A stretch of 64,000 nt of DNA from Cellulomonas sp. ES6 (GCF_030053835.1 NZ_CP125655.1:3224001-3288000), one strand, 5' to 3'; positions 37,947-47,699 are shown, numbered from the stretch's first letter. The notes: generated by a model not told the origin, from the letters alone. Numbers and translations are program-made.

Positions 37947-38145
37947 GTCCTCGCCCTCCCCGCGTCGTGCCGGCCGGTCCCCCGGTGGTCCTGCCGGCAC
38001 CTCCTACCGTGGTGCTGAGGGCCGGTCCGGCGGATCGGGCGACCGCCCCGACCTCGGCGGCTCCCGCCGCGACCCCCGCCCTGAGGCGGTGCTGAGGTGG
38101 TCATGAGGCGGTGCTGAGGTGCCCGGACGTGCGAGGCTCGGGGCC

Positions 38146-38859
38146 ATGACGACGCCCACCGGCCCCGCCGCCACGACCCCGTCCGACACCCCGCGGGACG
38201 TCCTCGCGGAGGTCTTCGACGCCGTGCTGCTCGACATGGACGGGACGCTGATCTCCTCCACGCGGTCCGTCGAGCGGTGCTGGCTACGCCTCGCGCAGGA
38301 GTTCGGGATGCCGACCGACGACCTCAGCCCGTTCGGGTTCCACGGGGTGCCGGCGCGCGACATCGTCGACCTGCTGCTGCCGGACGCCCCGGCCGAGGTC
38401 CGGGCGGCCGCGCTCGACCGCGTGGTGGAGCTGGAGGTCGCGGACACCGAGGGCATCGAGGAGCTGCCGGGCGCCGGCGACGCCCTGACGCTGCTCGGGG
38501 CGGCGGGCAGGGCCGCCCTCGTGACGTCGTGCGGGCGGCGGCTCGCGGCCGCGCGGGTCGGCGCCGTCGGCCTCGCGGTGCCGACCGCGGTCGTCACGGC
38601 CGACGACGTCGCGCGCGGCAAGCCCGACCCGGAGCCGTACCTGGCCGGTGCCGCGCTGCTGGGGGCGGACCCGCGGCGGTGCCTCGTCGTCGAGGACGCC
38701 GCGTCCGGCGTGGCCGCGGGCCGCGCCGCGGGGGCCGCGACGCTCGGACTGCGCACCACGGAGCCCGACGGGCCCGCCGGCGCCGACCTCGTGGTGGCCG
38801 ACCTCGCGGCGGTGCGGTTCTCCGTCGAGGAGGACGGCGTCCGGGTGCACCTGCGCTGA
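38146..38859 (+). CDS. HAD-superfamily sugar phosphatase-like hydrolase
   Basis: A 237-residue phosphatase of the beta-phosphoglucomutase/GPP-like subgroup. Motif I is VLLDMDGTLI (nucleophile and general-acid Asp), motif II is LVTSCGRRLAAAR, motif III is RGKPDPEPYL (Lys), and motif IV is CLVVEDAASGVAAG. A helical cap lies between motifs I and II (ERCWLRLAQEFGMP). The ATG at 38146 was chosen over 38119. Likely substrates are small sugar or polyol phosphates. It is followed by a PspC gene after 118 bp; no operon link is clear. Confidence 0.9.
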   Translation: MTTPTGPAATTPSDTPRDVLAEVFDAVLLDMDGTLISSTRSVERCWLRLAQEFGMPTDDLSPFGFHGVPARDIVDLLLPDAPAEVRAAALDRVVELEVADTEGIEELPGAGDALTLLGAAGRAALVTSCGRRLAAARVGAVGLAVPTAVVTADDVARGKPDPEPYLAGAALLGADPRRCLVVEDAASGVAAGRAAGAATLGLRTTEPDGPAGADLVVADLAAVRFSVEEDGVRVHLR

Positions 38860-38977
38860 TCGTCAGGGTGCGGTTCAGGGTCGGGCCAGGGTCCGCCCCG
38901 GATGTGCCGCACGCCCCCGCCCGGCACCGTAGGAGGTGTCGCGACGGCGACACCCGAGACGACAGGAGTGACTGACG

Positions 38978-39373
38978 ATGACCGGCATCTACGAGGCGAT
39001 GTGGCGCAACGGCCTGGTGCGCCCGCTCGACGGCCGCGTGCTCGGCGGCGTGTGCAGCGGGCTCGCGCGACGGTTCGGCATGGACGCGTGGCCCATGCGG
39101 TGGCTGTTCGTGATCGTGCTGATCGTGCTGCCCGGGAGCCCGCTGCTGATCTACCCGCTGCTGTGGATCTTCATGCCGGGCGAGGACTGGGTGGCCCGGA
39201 CGCACGGCCCCTCGGCCTACGACGCGGCCTTCCCCGGCTCGCGACCGGTGCAGCAGCCGCCGTACCCGCCGTACCAGGCGCAGCAGCCCTCCGCGGCGCA
39301 GCCCGACGCCGGTCAGCCGTACCCGCCCGCCCCGGGTCAGGGCCCGCAGGACCCGGCCGCCGGTCCGCGCTGA
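38978..39373 (+). CDS. PspC-domain membrane protein
   Basis: A 131-residue protein. The PspC domain occupies about residues 15-65: LDGRVLGGVCSGLARRFGMD followed by the hydrophobic WLFVIVLIVLPGSPLLIYPLLWIFMP. The C-terminal half is a Pro/Gln/Tyr-rich disordered tail (QQPPYPPYQAQQP). PspC proteins sense envelope stress or regulate phage-shock responses in other bacteria; here no pspA is nearby. The ATG at 38978 follows GACAGGAGTGACTG. Confidence 0.88.
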   Translation: MTGIYEAMWRNGLVRPLDGRVLGGVCSGLARRFGMDAWPMRWLFVIVLIVLPGSPLLIYPLLWIFMPGEDWVARTHGPSAYDAAFPGSRPVQQPPYPPYQAQQPSAAQPDAGQPYPPAPGQGPQDPAAGPR

Positions 39374-39397
39374 CCGACCGGTCCGCCGCCGGGGGGC

Positions 39398-39643
39398 TCA
39401 GCCCAGCACCTCGACCTCGACCTCCCAGGCGAGGTCGTCGAGCACCTCGGCGGCGTGGGCGCGGGCGACCCGGACCGCGGTCTCGAGGTCGGGCGCCTCG
39501 CCCCGCAGGTCGAACGTGACGCGGCCGCCGGTGAACGCCGGCGGCGCGTCGTCGCGCAGCGCACCGAGGGCGTCCGCCATGCCGGCACGCGTCTCGTCGT
39601 CCGGCACGTCGGGGACGGTCAGGTGGGCGACGTAGTCGGGCAT
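39398..39643 (-). CDS. Small conserved hypothetical protein (81 aa)
   Basis: A predicted alpha/beta protein of 81 residues starting MPDYVAHLTVPDVPDDETRA. It has an N-terminal beta strand, an amphipathic helix (AGMADALGALRDD), a strand with GRVTFDLRGE, then the helix VRVARAHAAEVLDDL and a final acidic strand. The pattern resembles a single ferredoxin-like fold. No family was recognised. The next gene upstream on the same strand is the MFS transporter, 44 bp away, so they may be co-transcribed. Confidence 0.65.
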   Translation of the reverse strand: MPDYVAHLTVPDVPDDETRAGMADALGALRDDAPPAFTGGRVTFDLRGEAPDLETAVRVARAHAAEVLDDLAWEVEVEVLG

Positions 39644-39687
39644 GCCCTCATCGTGCCGGACACCACCGACAGCCGACGGGACCGCCC

Positions 39688-41139
39688 TCAGGCCTCCGTC
39701 CGGGGGACCCGGCGCGGGTCGGGAGGGCGGACGGCTGCCGCCGACCCGGGGACGCCGACGGCCGCGACCGCGGCACCCGCGGCCATGAGTACCGCGCACG
39801 CCCGCATGGCGACCGGGTGGGCACCGGCCAGCACCGTCGGGTCGGACAGCCCCGCCCCGACCCCGGCGACGAGCGGCAGCACGGCCACCGCGAGCAGGCC
39901 CGCGACCCGCGCGACGGCGTTGTTCGTGGCCGACGCGACGCCGGCGAGGTGGTCGGGCGCCGCGCCCAGGGCGGTGGCTGTCAGGGGCGCGACGGTGAGC
40001 ACCAGACCCGCGCCGACCACGACGACCCCGGGCAGCACGCCCGCGACGTACCCGGTGCCCGGCCCGATCCCGGCGAGCAGCAGCGCACCCGCCCCCGCGA
40101 GCAGCGGCCCGGCGGTCATGGGGATGCGGGGACCGATCCGGGCGCCCAGGGCCCCGCCGCGTGCGGACAGCAGCAGCATCAGCAGCGTGGACGGCAGCGC
40201 CGCGACGCCCGCCGCGAGCGGTGACCAGCCGACGACCACCTGCAGCGTCACCGGCAGGAAGAAGAAGATCCCGGTCAGCGCGGCGTACACGAGCAGCGTC
40301 GCCAGGTTCACGGCGGCGAACGGTCGCCAGCGGAACAGCCGCAGCGGGAGCGCGGCGTGGTCGGAGCGGGCCTCGGCGGCAACGAAGGCGCCCAGCGCCA
40401 GGACGCCGGCGACCCCGACGGCGGCCACCGTGGCGTCGGCCCGGCCGCGCTCCGACCAGGCGGTCAGCGACCACGTCAGCGCCCCGAGGCTCGTCCCGGC
40501 GAGGACGGTCCCGAGCCAGTCGAGGCGGCGCGGCGCCTCGGGGTCCGACGACTCCGGCACCCACCGCAGCGCGACGACGACGACCAGCGCGGCGAGCGGG
40601 ATGTTGATCCCGAACACCCAGCGCCAGCCGGCCTCCTCGACGATCCAGCCGCCGAGGAACGGGGCGATCGCGCCGGCCGCGCCCGACAGGCCCGACCACG
40701 CCCCGATCGCGCGGGCCCGGTCCTGCTCCGCGAACGAGCCCTGCAGGATCGCCAGCGACCCGGGGGTGAGCAGGGCGCCGCCGACGCCCTGCAGCGCCCG
40801 CGCGGCGACGAGCAGCCCCACGGTCGGCGCGAGCGCGCAGAGCACCGACGCGTCGGCGAACGCCACCGTCCCGACGAGGAACAGCCGCCGGCGGCCGAAC
40901 CGGTCGCCCAGCGAGCCGCCGAGCAGCAGCAGCGCGGCGAGCGTCAGCGCGTAGCCGTTGACGGTCCACTGCAGGCCCGCGGTGGTGGCGCCCAGGTCGT
41001 CCGCGATGGTGGGCAGCGCGATCCCGACGATCGTCCCGTCGAGGAACACCAGCGCGGACCCGAGCACCGTGGCGAGCAGCGTCCCGCGCCCCGCGGCCGT
41101 GCCCAGCGTCATCCCGGACGTGCTCGCGCCCCCCGCCAT
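39688..41139 (-). CDS. MFS transporter, DHA2 (14-TM) drug exporter family
   Basis: A 483-residue proton-driven exporter with about 14 hydrophobic segments. Motif D1 appears as LVFLDGTIVGIALPTIA, motif A as GGSLGDRFGRRRLF, motif B as ARALQGVGGALLTPGS, and motif C as GAIAPFLGGWI. These are features of the DHA2 family (EmrB/QacA type). The ATG at 41139 follows GGAGGAGCGCGG. The substrate is unknown. No TetR or MarR regulator is adjacent; the RsbW-like gene diverges upstream. Confidence 0.91.
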   Translation of the reverse strand: MAGGASTSGMTLGTAAGRGTLLATVLGSALVFLDGTIVGIALPTIADDLGATTAGLQWTVNGYALTLAALLLLGGSLGDRFGRRRLFLVGTVAFADASVLCALAPTVGLLVAARALQGVGGALLTPGSLAILQGSFAEQDRARAIGAWSGLSGAAGAIAPFLGGWIVEEAGWRWVFGINIPLAALVVVVALRWVPESSDPEAPRRLDWLGTVLAGTSLGALTWSLTAWSERGRADATVAAVGVAGVLALGAFVAAEARSDHAALPLRLFRWRPFAAVNLATLLVYAALTGIFFFLPVTLQVVVGWSPLAAGVAALPSTLLMLLLSARGGALGARIGPRIPMTAGPLLAGAGALLLAGIGPGTGYVAGVLPGVVVVGAGLVLTVAPLTATALGAAPDHLAGVASATNNAVARVAGLLAVAVLPLVAGVGAGLSDPTVLAGAHPVAMRACAVLMAAGAAVAAVGVPGSAAAVRPPDPRRVPRTEA

Positions 41140-41288
41140 CCGCGCTCCTCCCGGCCGCTCCGCGCCCTGCGACCGTACGTCCGCCCGCCCCCCGGAGGAA
41201 GCCCCGGCCGGTCCGGGCGACCCACCCGGTGCGTCCACGGTGTGGCGTTCGCGCAGCGGAGCGGCGCCGCGTCGGGCACAGTAGGCGG

Positions 41289-41735
41289 GTGGGTGACGTC
41301 AGGGACCTCCGTTCGGCGCCGGGAGCGAGGCGTGCGGACGCACGCGCGGAGCACGACGAGCTCGTCCTCGACGCCCGGCGCTCCGCCCCCCGCGCGGCGC
41401 GGCACTGGATCATGCACCGGGTCGCCGCGTCGGGCGTGCAGGGCTCCGCGAACCAGGTGATCGAGCTGCTGACGGGCGAGGTCGTCGCGAACGCCGTCGT
41501 GCACGGGCCGGAGCACGGCCGGGTGCGTGTCGCGGTCCGGATCGACCACCGCGGGGTGCGCGTGTCGGTGAGCGACGAGAGCCCCGCCCCTCCGCAGGTG
41601 CAGCACCCCGCGCCGACCGCGGTCTCCGGGCGCGGCATGGCGCTCGTGGAGGCGCTGTCACGGACGTGGGGCGTCGACCTGCACGACGGCGAGGGCAAGA
41701 CGGTCTGGTTCGTCGTCGACCCCGAGGCCGACTGA
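41289..41735 (+). CDS. RsbW-like ATP-binding protein (anti-sigma factor/serine kinase type)
   Basis: A 148-residue GHKL ATPase-fold protein as found in anti-sigma regulators such as RsbW and SpoIIAB. The N box is LLTGEVVANAVVHG, the G1-like motif is VSVSDES, and the G2 region is SGRGMALVEALS. The GTG at 41289 has CACAGT six bases upstream. No anti-anti-sigma (STAS) or sigma-B-type gene is adjacent, so its partner is elsewhere or may be the ECF sigma encoded 1.6 kb downstream; that is speculation. Confidence 0.85.
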   Translation: MGDVRDLRSAPGARRADARAEHDELVLDARRSAPRAARHWIMHRVAASGVQGSANQVIELLTGEVVANAVVHGPEHGRVRVAVRIDHRGVRVSVSDESPAPPQVQHPAPTAVSGRGMALVEALSRTWGVDLHDGEGKTVWFVVDPEAD

Positions 41736-41760
41736 GTCGACCGCGCGTCCGGTCCGGGCG

Positions 41761-42531
41761 TCAGCGACGGCCGAGCGCCAGGTCCACCACGAGGGCCCGG
41801 TGGTCCGACATCCCCGTGTCGACGGCGACCGGCTCGCTCGACGGCTCCACCGGCCCGTCGAGCAGCACGTGGTCGATCTGCCGGTCCGGGACCTCGACCG
41901 GGAACGTGTCGACGCGGCCCACGGAGCGCCAGCCCGTGACCCGCTGCGGCACCGAGCCCTCCAGGTTGAGGTCGCCGACGACGGCGAGCGGACGCGGCAG
42001 CGCTCGGCAGGCCCGTACGAGGTGCCGGAGCTGCACGACGTTCCACCCCGTGATGAAGGTGAGGTGGGTCGCCACCACGGTCACCGGGCCCGCGGGCGTC
42101 TCGACCCGCGCGGCGAGCGCCGCCCGCTGCTCGTCCTGCACGAGGGACGGCCGCCGCGTCCCCCGGTGCACCATCGGCACGCGCCGGCGCAGCGTCGGCA
42201 GCGTCAGGACCCGCCACGACGAGACCGGGTGCCGGCTGAGCAGCGCGATGCCGTAGGCGGCGATCGCCGGCTGGTCCTCGCCGGTCGCGGCGGTCCAGGT
42301 GCCGGGGTGGCCGTGGAGCGTCGCGACGAACCGGTGCTCGCCGGCGCCCATCGCCTCGGCGGCGACGGCCGTGAGGTCCGCCTGGTGGGAGCGCGGCTGG
42401 TCCCGGTCGACCTCCTGGAGCGCCAGGACGTCGGCGTCCAGGCCGCGCACCGCTCCGGCGAACCGGTCGAGGTCGACCCTGCCGTCGCTGAGGCCGCGCC
42501 CGTGCAGGATGTTGAAGGTCGCGAGTCGCAC
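41761..42531 (-). CDS. Endonuclease/exonuclease/phosphatase (EEP) family hydrolase
   Basis: A 256-residue metal-dependent phosphodiesterase. Signature motifs: LATFNILHGRG (N-terminal Asn), LALQEVDRD (metal-binding Glu), VVATHLTF, VVGDLNLEG (Asp/Asn) and closing GMSDHRALVVD (catalytic Asp-His). The GTG at 42531 starts RLATFNILHG and is divergent from the nucleotidyltransferase gene by 57 bp. No signal peptide is visible. Substrate may be nucleic acid, a phospholipid or an inositol phosphate; motifs do not decide. Confidence 0.89.
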   Translation of the reverse strand: MRLATFNILHGRGLSDGRVDLDRFAGAVRGLDADVLALQEVDRDQPRSHQADLTAVAAEAMGAGEHRFVATLHGHPGTWTAATGEDQPAIAAYGIALLSRHPVSSWRVLTLPTLRRRVPMVHRGTRRPSLVQDEQRAALAARVETPAGPVTVVATHLTFITGWNVVQLRHLVRACRALPRPLAVVGDLNLEGSVPQRVTGWRSVGRVDTFPVEVPDRQIDHVLLDGPVEPSSEPVAVDTGMSDHRALVVDLALGRR

Positions 42532-42588
42532 GATCCGATTGTCCCCGTCGGCCTGCGGCTGCGCCCGTCGTCGTGTACACACGTCGCC

Positions 42589-43218
42589 ATGAGCGACGCA
42601 ACGCCGGGAGCCGGCGCGCCGGGTGCCGAGGTCCAGGCGGGCGCCGCCGCGCCGGACGACCCGCGGGCGGCCCTGCAGGACGCGCTGCGCATGACGGCCG
42701 TCGCCCTGGAGGACGCCGGGATCCCGTTCGCGCTGGTCGGCGGGTACGCAGCCTGGGCGCGCGGCGCGCCGGAGCCGAGCCACGACGCCGACTTCGCGGT
42801 GACGCAGGAGGACGTGCCCCGGGCCCAGGAGGCGATCGCGGCCGCCGGGCTGGACGTCCGCGAGCCCGCCGAGAACTGGCTGTTCAAGGCGTACCACCGC
42901 GGTGCCCTCGTCGACGTGCTCTACCGCATGGTGGGGGAGCCGATCACCCGGGAGATGCTGGCCCGCAGCGACACCATGGAGGTGCTCGCCGTGCGCATGC
43001 CGGTGCTGGACGCGACGGACATCATCTCCGCGAAGATGCGGGTGCTCGGGGAGCACTACTGCGACTTCACCCGGATGATCGCGATGGTCCGGGCGCTCCG
43101 CGAGCAGGTCGACTGGCACCGCGTCCGCCGGGAGACCGCCGAGACGCCGTACGGGCGCGCGTTCCTGCTGCTGGTGCACGAGCTCGGGATCTCCCCGGTC
43201 GGCCCGGAGCCGCGCTGA
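42589..43218 (+). CDS. Nucleotidyltransferase-fold protein
   Basis: A 209-residue member of the polymerase-beta-type nucleotidyltransferase superfamily. It contains FALVGGYAAWARGAPEPSHDADFAV, where GG and the D-A-D pair are the expected metal and nucleotide residues. VDVLYRMVG supplies the third acidic residue, and a helical region (TDIISAKMRVLGEHYCDFTRM) follows. Resembles AbiEii/MNT-type proteins and tRNA or aminoglycoside nucleotidyltransferase relatives. No toxin or antitoxin partner gene accompanies it. The ATG at 42589 reads MSDATPGAGAPG, with a flexible N-terminus of about 25 residues. Confidence 0.82.
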   Translation: MSDATPGAGAPGAEVQAGAAAPDDPRAALQDALRMTAVALEDAGIPFALVGGYAAWARGAPEPSHDADFAVTQEDVPRAQEAIAAAGLDVREPAENWLFKAYHRGALVDVLYRMVGEPITREMLARSDTMEVLAVRMPVLDATDIISAKMRVLGEHYCDFTRMIAMVRALREQVDWHRVRRETAETPYGRAFLLLVHELGISPVGPEPR

Positions 43219-43316
43219 GGAACCGGTCGGCGAGCCGGTGCAAGACGCGTGCGCGTCGCGACACAGTAGGGTCACCGGCCCGTCCCAGGCGCCGGCCGAC
43301 CACCCGAGGGGATCGC

Positions 43317-43949
43317 GTGCACAGCCGCCAGCAGCCTGCCGCCGGGCCGACCGCCGACGCCTCCGACGCGCGCCCGCCCGGGGCGCCGTCGCCCGGGGGT
43401 GCCGCGACGCCCGCCGGCACCGGTCCCGGGCTCCCCGCGGACGCAGGCGCGGACCGCGGAGTGCCGCCGGGGGCCGCCCGGGGGGACGCGTGGTTCGACG
43501 ACCTGTTCCGCGCGCACGCCCGCGCGGTGCACCGCTACCTGCTGCGCCGTGGCGCCGGGGAGGACGCCGAGGACCTCGCGGCCGACGTGCTCACCGTGGC
43601 CTGGCGGCGCCGCGACGAGCTGCCGGAGGGCATGGAGCTCGCGTGGCTGTACCGCGCGGCCGGGTTCGTGCTGGCGAACCACCGGCGCAAGGGCCGCCCG
43701 GTCCCGGTCGCGGAGGTGCCGGACGAGCCGGACCCGGCGGACCCCGCGGTGCACGCCGTGCGCGACGAGCGGGTCCGCGAGGCGCTCGGCCGGCTGAGCG
43801 CGCGGGACCGGCAGGTGCTGCTGCTCACGGCGTGGGAGGGCGTGACGGGGGACGACCTGGCGCTCGTGCTCGGCGTCTCGCGGGGCGGTGCCGACGCGGC
43901 GCTCTCCCGGGCGCGGTCCCGGCTGCGCGAGGTGTGGGCCGCCGACTGA
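43317..43949 (+). CDS. ECF-type RNA polymerase sigma factor
   Basis: A sigma-70-family protein of about 210 residues. Region 2 contains FDDLFRAHARAVHRYLLRR, EDAEDLAADVLTVAWRR and AWLYRAAGFVLANHRR; region 4 has LSARDRQVLLLTAWEGVTGDDLAL and VSRGGADAALSRARSRLR as its helix-turn-helix. An unusual N-terminal extension of about 55 Pro/Ala/Gly-rich residues precedes region 2. The GTG at 43317 follows GAGGGGATC. The next gene, 114 bp downstream, encodes a single-pass membrane protein likely to be its partner. Confidence 0.9.
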   Translation: MHSRQQPAAGPTADASDARPPGAPSPGGAATPAGTGPGLPADAGADRGVPPGAARGDAWFDDLFRAHARAVHRYLLRRGAGEDAEDLAADVLTVAWRRRDELPEGMELAWLYRAAGFVLANHRRKGRPVPVAEVPDEPDPADPAVHAVRDERVREALGRLSARDRQVLLLTAWEGVTGDDLALVLGVSRGGADAALSRARSRLREVWAAD

Positions 43950-44063
43950 CCCGGCCCGGCGGGTCGCCGACCCGTCGGGTGCAAGCGCGGGCGCGCCCGC
44001 CACACACACGGGGTGGACGCGCCCCGGCCGGACGCCGCGGGCGCCAGCGACCAGGAGGCCGAC

Positions 44064-45557
44064 GTGGACGAGCAGCAGCACCCCCACCCGCAGCCCGGGG
44101 ACGCCGGGGACGACGAGGCGTTCGCGCGGCTGCGTGCCGCGGACCCCGCGGCGGACGCGCGGCTCGACGCCGGCGCGCTGCGCGCCGAGGTCGCGCGCCG
44201 CACGGCGGGTGACGGGGCGGCGCCGCGCGACGGGGCCGACGTGCCCCCGGACGGCGCGACGGTGACCACGCTGGCGGGACGGCGCCGCAGCCGGTGGCTG
44301 CAGGTCGCGGCGGTGGGGGTGGGCGCGGCCCTGCTGGCCGGTGGCGGCGGCTACGCGATCGGCGCGGCCGGCGACGGCGGGGACGACCTGGCCGGGACCG
44401 CCGGCCCGATCGTGCTCGGGCAGGGCGGGGCGACCGGGCTCTCCGGCGCGGCCGACGGCCCGGAGACGGCCGCGGGCGCGGACGCCATGCGGATCGCCCC
44501 CGGGTTCGGCAGCGGGCGCGCGGAGTTCACCGCCCAGGGCCTGCCGGACGACGCCGGCACCGCCCACGCCTGGGCCCTGGACGCGGCGTCGGTGTTCTCG
44601 GCCGAGACGGTCGCGCGGGTCGCGGCGGCGCTGGGCGTGACCGGCGAGCCCCGCCTGCAGTGGGGGGCGTGGACGGTCGGACCGGACGACGGCAGCGGGC
44701 CGAGCGTGTCCCTCCAGCCGGACGGCACCGCGAGCATCAGCTACTACGACCCGACCCGCGACCCGTGGGCGTGCACGGCGTCCGCCGCCGACGAGCCGGG
44801 CCTGCCCGAGGCGGGCGGCGGCACGGAGGGCGCCGAGGGCACCGACGGCACCGACGGCACCGACGGCACCGCGCCGGCCCCCGGCGACGTCGCGACCATC
44901 GAGCCCGGCCTCGTCGACCCGGGCGTGCCGGTCGACCCGTCGGCGTCGTGCGACCCCGCCGCGGGCGGCGACGCGCCGACGGGTGACGCGGCGGTCGCGG
45001 CGGCGCGCGACCTGCTGGCCGAGCTGGGCGTGGACCCGGACGGGTTCGTGTACGAGGTCGCGGACGCGGGCACCCCGCGGGCCAGCACGGTGCTCGCGGA
45101 CCAGGTCGTCGACGGGCAGCGCACGGGCCTGGCCTGGAACCTCACGCTGGTCGACGGCGGCGTGCAGTCGCTGTACGGGGGGCTCGCGCCGCTCGTGGAC
45201 CTCGGGGAGTACCCGGTGGTCGGCGCGGCGACGGCCGCGGCACGGCTCGAGGACCCGCGGTTCGGCGGCGGCTGGGGCGGCGTGATGCCGCTCGCCCGCG
45301 CCGAGGCCTCGGACGACGCGGCGGTGACGGCGGACCCGTCCGCCGACCCGACGGTGCCGCCCACCGCGACGCCGGGTGCGGCCATCGCCTGGCCGGTGCA
45401 GCACGTGACCCTGACCGGCGCCCGCCTGGGCGTGACGGTGCTGTACCAGCCGGACGGCGCCGCGCTGCTGGTCCCGGCGTACGAGCTCACGGACACGGAC
45501 GGCGGCACGTGGAGCGTCGTGGCCGTCGCGGAGGAGCAGCTCGACTTCGCCGGGTGA
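44064..45557 (+). CDS. Single-pass membrane protein, probable partner of the ECF sigma factor
   Basis: A 497-residue protein: a cytoplasmic N-terminal region of about 75 residues, a membrane segment ([21 protein letters not shown]), and a large extracellular domain. A low-complexity stretch of DGT triplets ([14 protein letters not shown]) sits near its middle. The cytoplasmic part contains [27 protein letters not shown], a helix that could bind sigma, as in anti-sigma proteins that lack a zinc motif. The GTG at 44064 has AGGAGG five bases upstream, preferred over 44013. The pairing with the ECF gene suggests an anti-sigma role; that is an inference. Confidence 0.72.
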   Translation: MDEQQHPHPQPGDAGDDEAFARLRAADPAADARLDAGALRAEVARRTAGDGAAPRDGADVPPDGATVTTLAGRRRSRWLQVAAVGVGAALLAGGGGYAIGAAGDGGDDLAGTAGPIVLGQGGATGLSGAADGPETAAGADAMRIAPGFGSGRAEFTAQGLPDDAGTAHAWALDAASVFSAETVARVAAALGVTGEPRLQWGAWTVGPDDGSGPSVSLQPDGTASISYYDPTRDPWACTASAADEPGLPEAGGGTEGAEGTDGTDGTDGTAPAPGDVATIEPGLVDPGVPVDPSASCDPAAGGDAPTGDAAVAAARDLLAELGVDPDGFVYEVADAGTPRASTVLADQVVDGQRTGLAWNLTLVDGGVQSLYGGLAPLVDLGEYPVVGAATAAARLEDPRFGGGWGGVMPLARAEASDDAAVTADPSADPTVPPTATPGAAIAWPVQHVTLTGARLGVTVLYQPDGAALLVPAYELTDTDGGTWSVVAVAEEQLDFAG

Positions 45558-45624
45558 CGTCGGGCGCCGGTGAGCCGGCGCAGGACGACCCGGTGACCGG
45601 CCGCGGAGGGGCGGCCGGGAGGGA

Positions 45625-45662
45625 ACGGGCGGGGCGGGCCGGAGGGGGCCCGCCCCGCCCGT
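45625..45662 (+). terminator. Terminator hairpin after the sigma/membrane-protein pair
   Basis: ACGGGCGGGGCGGGCC (45625-45640) pairs perfectly with 45647-45662 over a GGAGGG loop. It lies 67 bp after the stop of the membrane protein and before the DUF4126-like gene. Confidence 0.78.
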
Positions 45663-45758
45663 CGCGTCCGCCGGGGAGGTCGCGCCCGGAGGTCGTGGCG
45701 GGGCTCGCGGGGAGCGCCTGCGGTTGCCGTCCGGCGCAGGGCGCGCGACCGTCGGGAC

Positions 45759-46337
45759 ATGGGCCGACGACACCGCGCAGGCGACCACCACCACGACCGG
45801 CACCACGCGCGCCACGGGCGGGTCGGCGCGACCGACCCGACGGTTGCGCTCCCCGGGGCCGGTCGCGCGCGACGCGGCGGCACGCGGGACGCCCGCCGGA
45901 CGGCGTCGGGCACCCGGGCGGGCCTGCTGCTGCGCGCGGCGGTCCTCGGCGTCGCCGCCGGCAGCCGGGCGTCGCTCGCCGTCGCCGCGCCGGCGCTCGC
46001 GGACCCCGGCTCGCGGGGCGTGACGCGCCTGCTCACCCGGGCGGGCGTGGCCGTCGAGCTCGTCGGGGACAAGCTGCCGAGCACGCCGAGCCGGCTGCTG
46101 CCCCCGGGGCCCCAGAGCCGCGCGGTCGCGGCGGCGCTCGGCGGCGCGGCCCTCGCCCGGCAGCGCGGCCGGTCCGTGTGGCTCCCGGCGGCGACCGCGG
46201 CGCTGTGGTCGACGGCGGGCACGTGGGGCGGAGCGGCGTGGCGCACGTGGGCGGCGCAGCGGGGCCCGGACTGGCGGGGCGCGCTCGCGGAGGACGCGGT
46301 CGCCGTCACCCTGGCCCGGCTGGCCGCCCGCCGCTGA
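45759..46337 (+). CDS. DUF4126-like membrane protein
   Basis: A 192-residue protein with an Arg/His-rich N-terminus of about 50 residues. The C-terminal part has [48 protein letters not shown] and [22 protein letters not shown], which resemble the DUF4126 pattern (GLRA-like turn, VELVADKLP, PSR). The ATG at 45759 lacks a clear ribosome site; a later internal start is possible because the His-rich head is not typical of the family. Function unknown. Confidence 0.65.
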   Translation: MGRRHRAGDHHHDRHHARHGRVGATDPTVALPGAGRARRGGTRDARRTASGTRAGLLLRAAVLGVAAGSRASLAVAAPALADPGSRGVTRLLTRAGVAVELVGDKLPSTPSRLLPPGPQSRAVAAALGGAALARQRGRSVWLPAATAALWSTAGTWGGAAWRTWAAQRGPDWRGALAEDAVAVTLARLAARR

Positions 46338-46474
46338 GCCCCGACGGGCCGGGTCCGGGAGCGCAGGCGGCTCACCCGCGCGGGCCACGCTGCTGGTGCC
46401 CCGGCCCGCGACCGGCGAGACTGCCGCCGTGCCCGTCTCCCCGCGGCACCGCCCGCCCAGGCCCCGGAGGACCG

Positions 46475-47471
46475 ATGACCAGCCGACCCGGCTCGCTGAT
46501 GCTGCTCGACTCGGCGTCGCTCTACTTCCGTGCGTTCTACGGGGTCCCCGACTCGGTGACCGCCCCGGACGGCACCCCCGTGAACGCGGTGCGGGGGCTG
46601 CTCGACATGATCGCGCGGCTGGTGACGGACCACCGGCCGGAGCGCCTGGTGGCGTGCTGGGACGAGGACTGGCGCCCGGCGTTCCGCGTCGCGGCCATCC
46701 CGTCGTACAAGGCGCACCGGGCGGTCGGCGGCGCGCAGGCCGCGGCGGAGGCGGCCGAGGGGGGTCGTCGCGGTCGCGGAGGAGGTACCGGACGCGCTCG
46801 CGCCGCAGGTGCCGGTGATCGCGGAGGTGCTGGCGGCCCTGGGCATCGCGCGGGCGGGTGCCGAGGGCTACGAGGCCGACGACGTGATCGGCACGCTCAC
46901 CGCGCGCGAGGTCGCGTCGGGCTCCGGCGCGCCCGTGCTGGTCGTGACGGGGGACCGGGACCTGTTCCAGCTCGTCGACGACGACGCCGGCGTCCGCGTG
47001 CTGTACACGGTCCGCGGCATCAAGGACGTCGAGGTGGTGGACGCGGCCCGGCTGCACGAGCGGTACGCCGTCGCCACCGGCGCGGCCTACGCGGACATGG
47101 CGGTGCTGCGCGGCGACCCGAGCGACGGCCTGCCGGGTGTCCCCGGGATCGGGGAGAAGACCGCGGCGGCGCTGCTCGCCCGGTACGGCGACCTGCCGTC
47201 GGTGCTCGCCGCGCGGGACGCCGCGGACGCCGGGCTGACGGCCGCCCAGCGCCGCCGGCTGGTCGACGCCGACGCGTACCTCGCGGTCGCGCCCGGCGTC
47301 GTGCGGGTGGCGTCCGACGCCCCGGTGCGGCTGGCCGGCGGTGCGGCGGACCCGGAGCGCTTCACGCTGCCGCGCGGGCCTGTCGACGGCGAGGCGCTCG
47401 TCGACCTCACGGCGCGGTGGGGGCTCGAGTCGAGCGTGCGCCGGGTGCTGACCGCGCTCGCGCAGCGCTGA
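46475..47471 (+). CDS. 5'-3' exonuclease/flap nuclease, PolA N-terminal type (one frameshift)
   Basis: Stand-alone structure-specific nuclease related to the 5' nuclease domain of DNA polymerase I. It starts [16 protein letters not shown], with the PSYKAHR motif, the acidic cluster [11 protein letters not shown] and [12 protein letters not shown], and the helix-hairpin-helix [20 protein letters not shown]. The frame shifts near 46766 in a GGGGGG run; here one G too many explains the change, the opposite of most breaks in this window. The ATG at 46475 follows GGAGGACCG. Likely role: RNA primer or flap processing. Confidence 0.9.
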
Positions 47472-47536
47472 CGGCCGGCGCCCGCAGGCCCGCGCAGGTC
47501 CGCACAGGTCCGCGCCGGTCCGCGTCGGGCGTGAGA

Positions 47537-47566
47537 GAGGGGGTCACCGCCCCCGGTGACCCCCTC
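47537..47566. terminator. Hairpin between the convergent exonuclease and subtilase genes
   Basis: GAGGGGGTCACC (47537-47548) pairs perfectly with 47555-47566 over a GCCCCC loop. It lies between two convergent stop codons and could serve both genes. Confidence 0.75.
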
Positions 47567-47699
47567 CGCGCGGCCGGTTCCCCCGAGCCGCCGCGCCGCG
47601 GCCGGCCGGCCCTGGATCACCCCGGACCGTCCGGCCGCCCCCCGGTCCCGGGCGGCGCGGCACCCCTCCGTGCCGCACCGCCCGGCGGGCGCGTCCCCC

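Noticed and set aside
33881..38104. Very long open frame on the minus strand over the LuxR gene
   Set aside because: Low-complexity Arg/Ala/Gly sequence in the wrong frame relative to the LuxR and hydrolase genes.
42589..43218. Toxin-antitoxin system at the nucleotidyltransferase gene
   Set aside because: No partner HEPN or AbiEi-type gene next to it.
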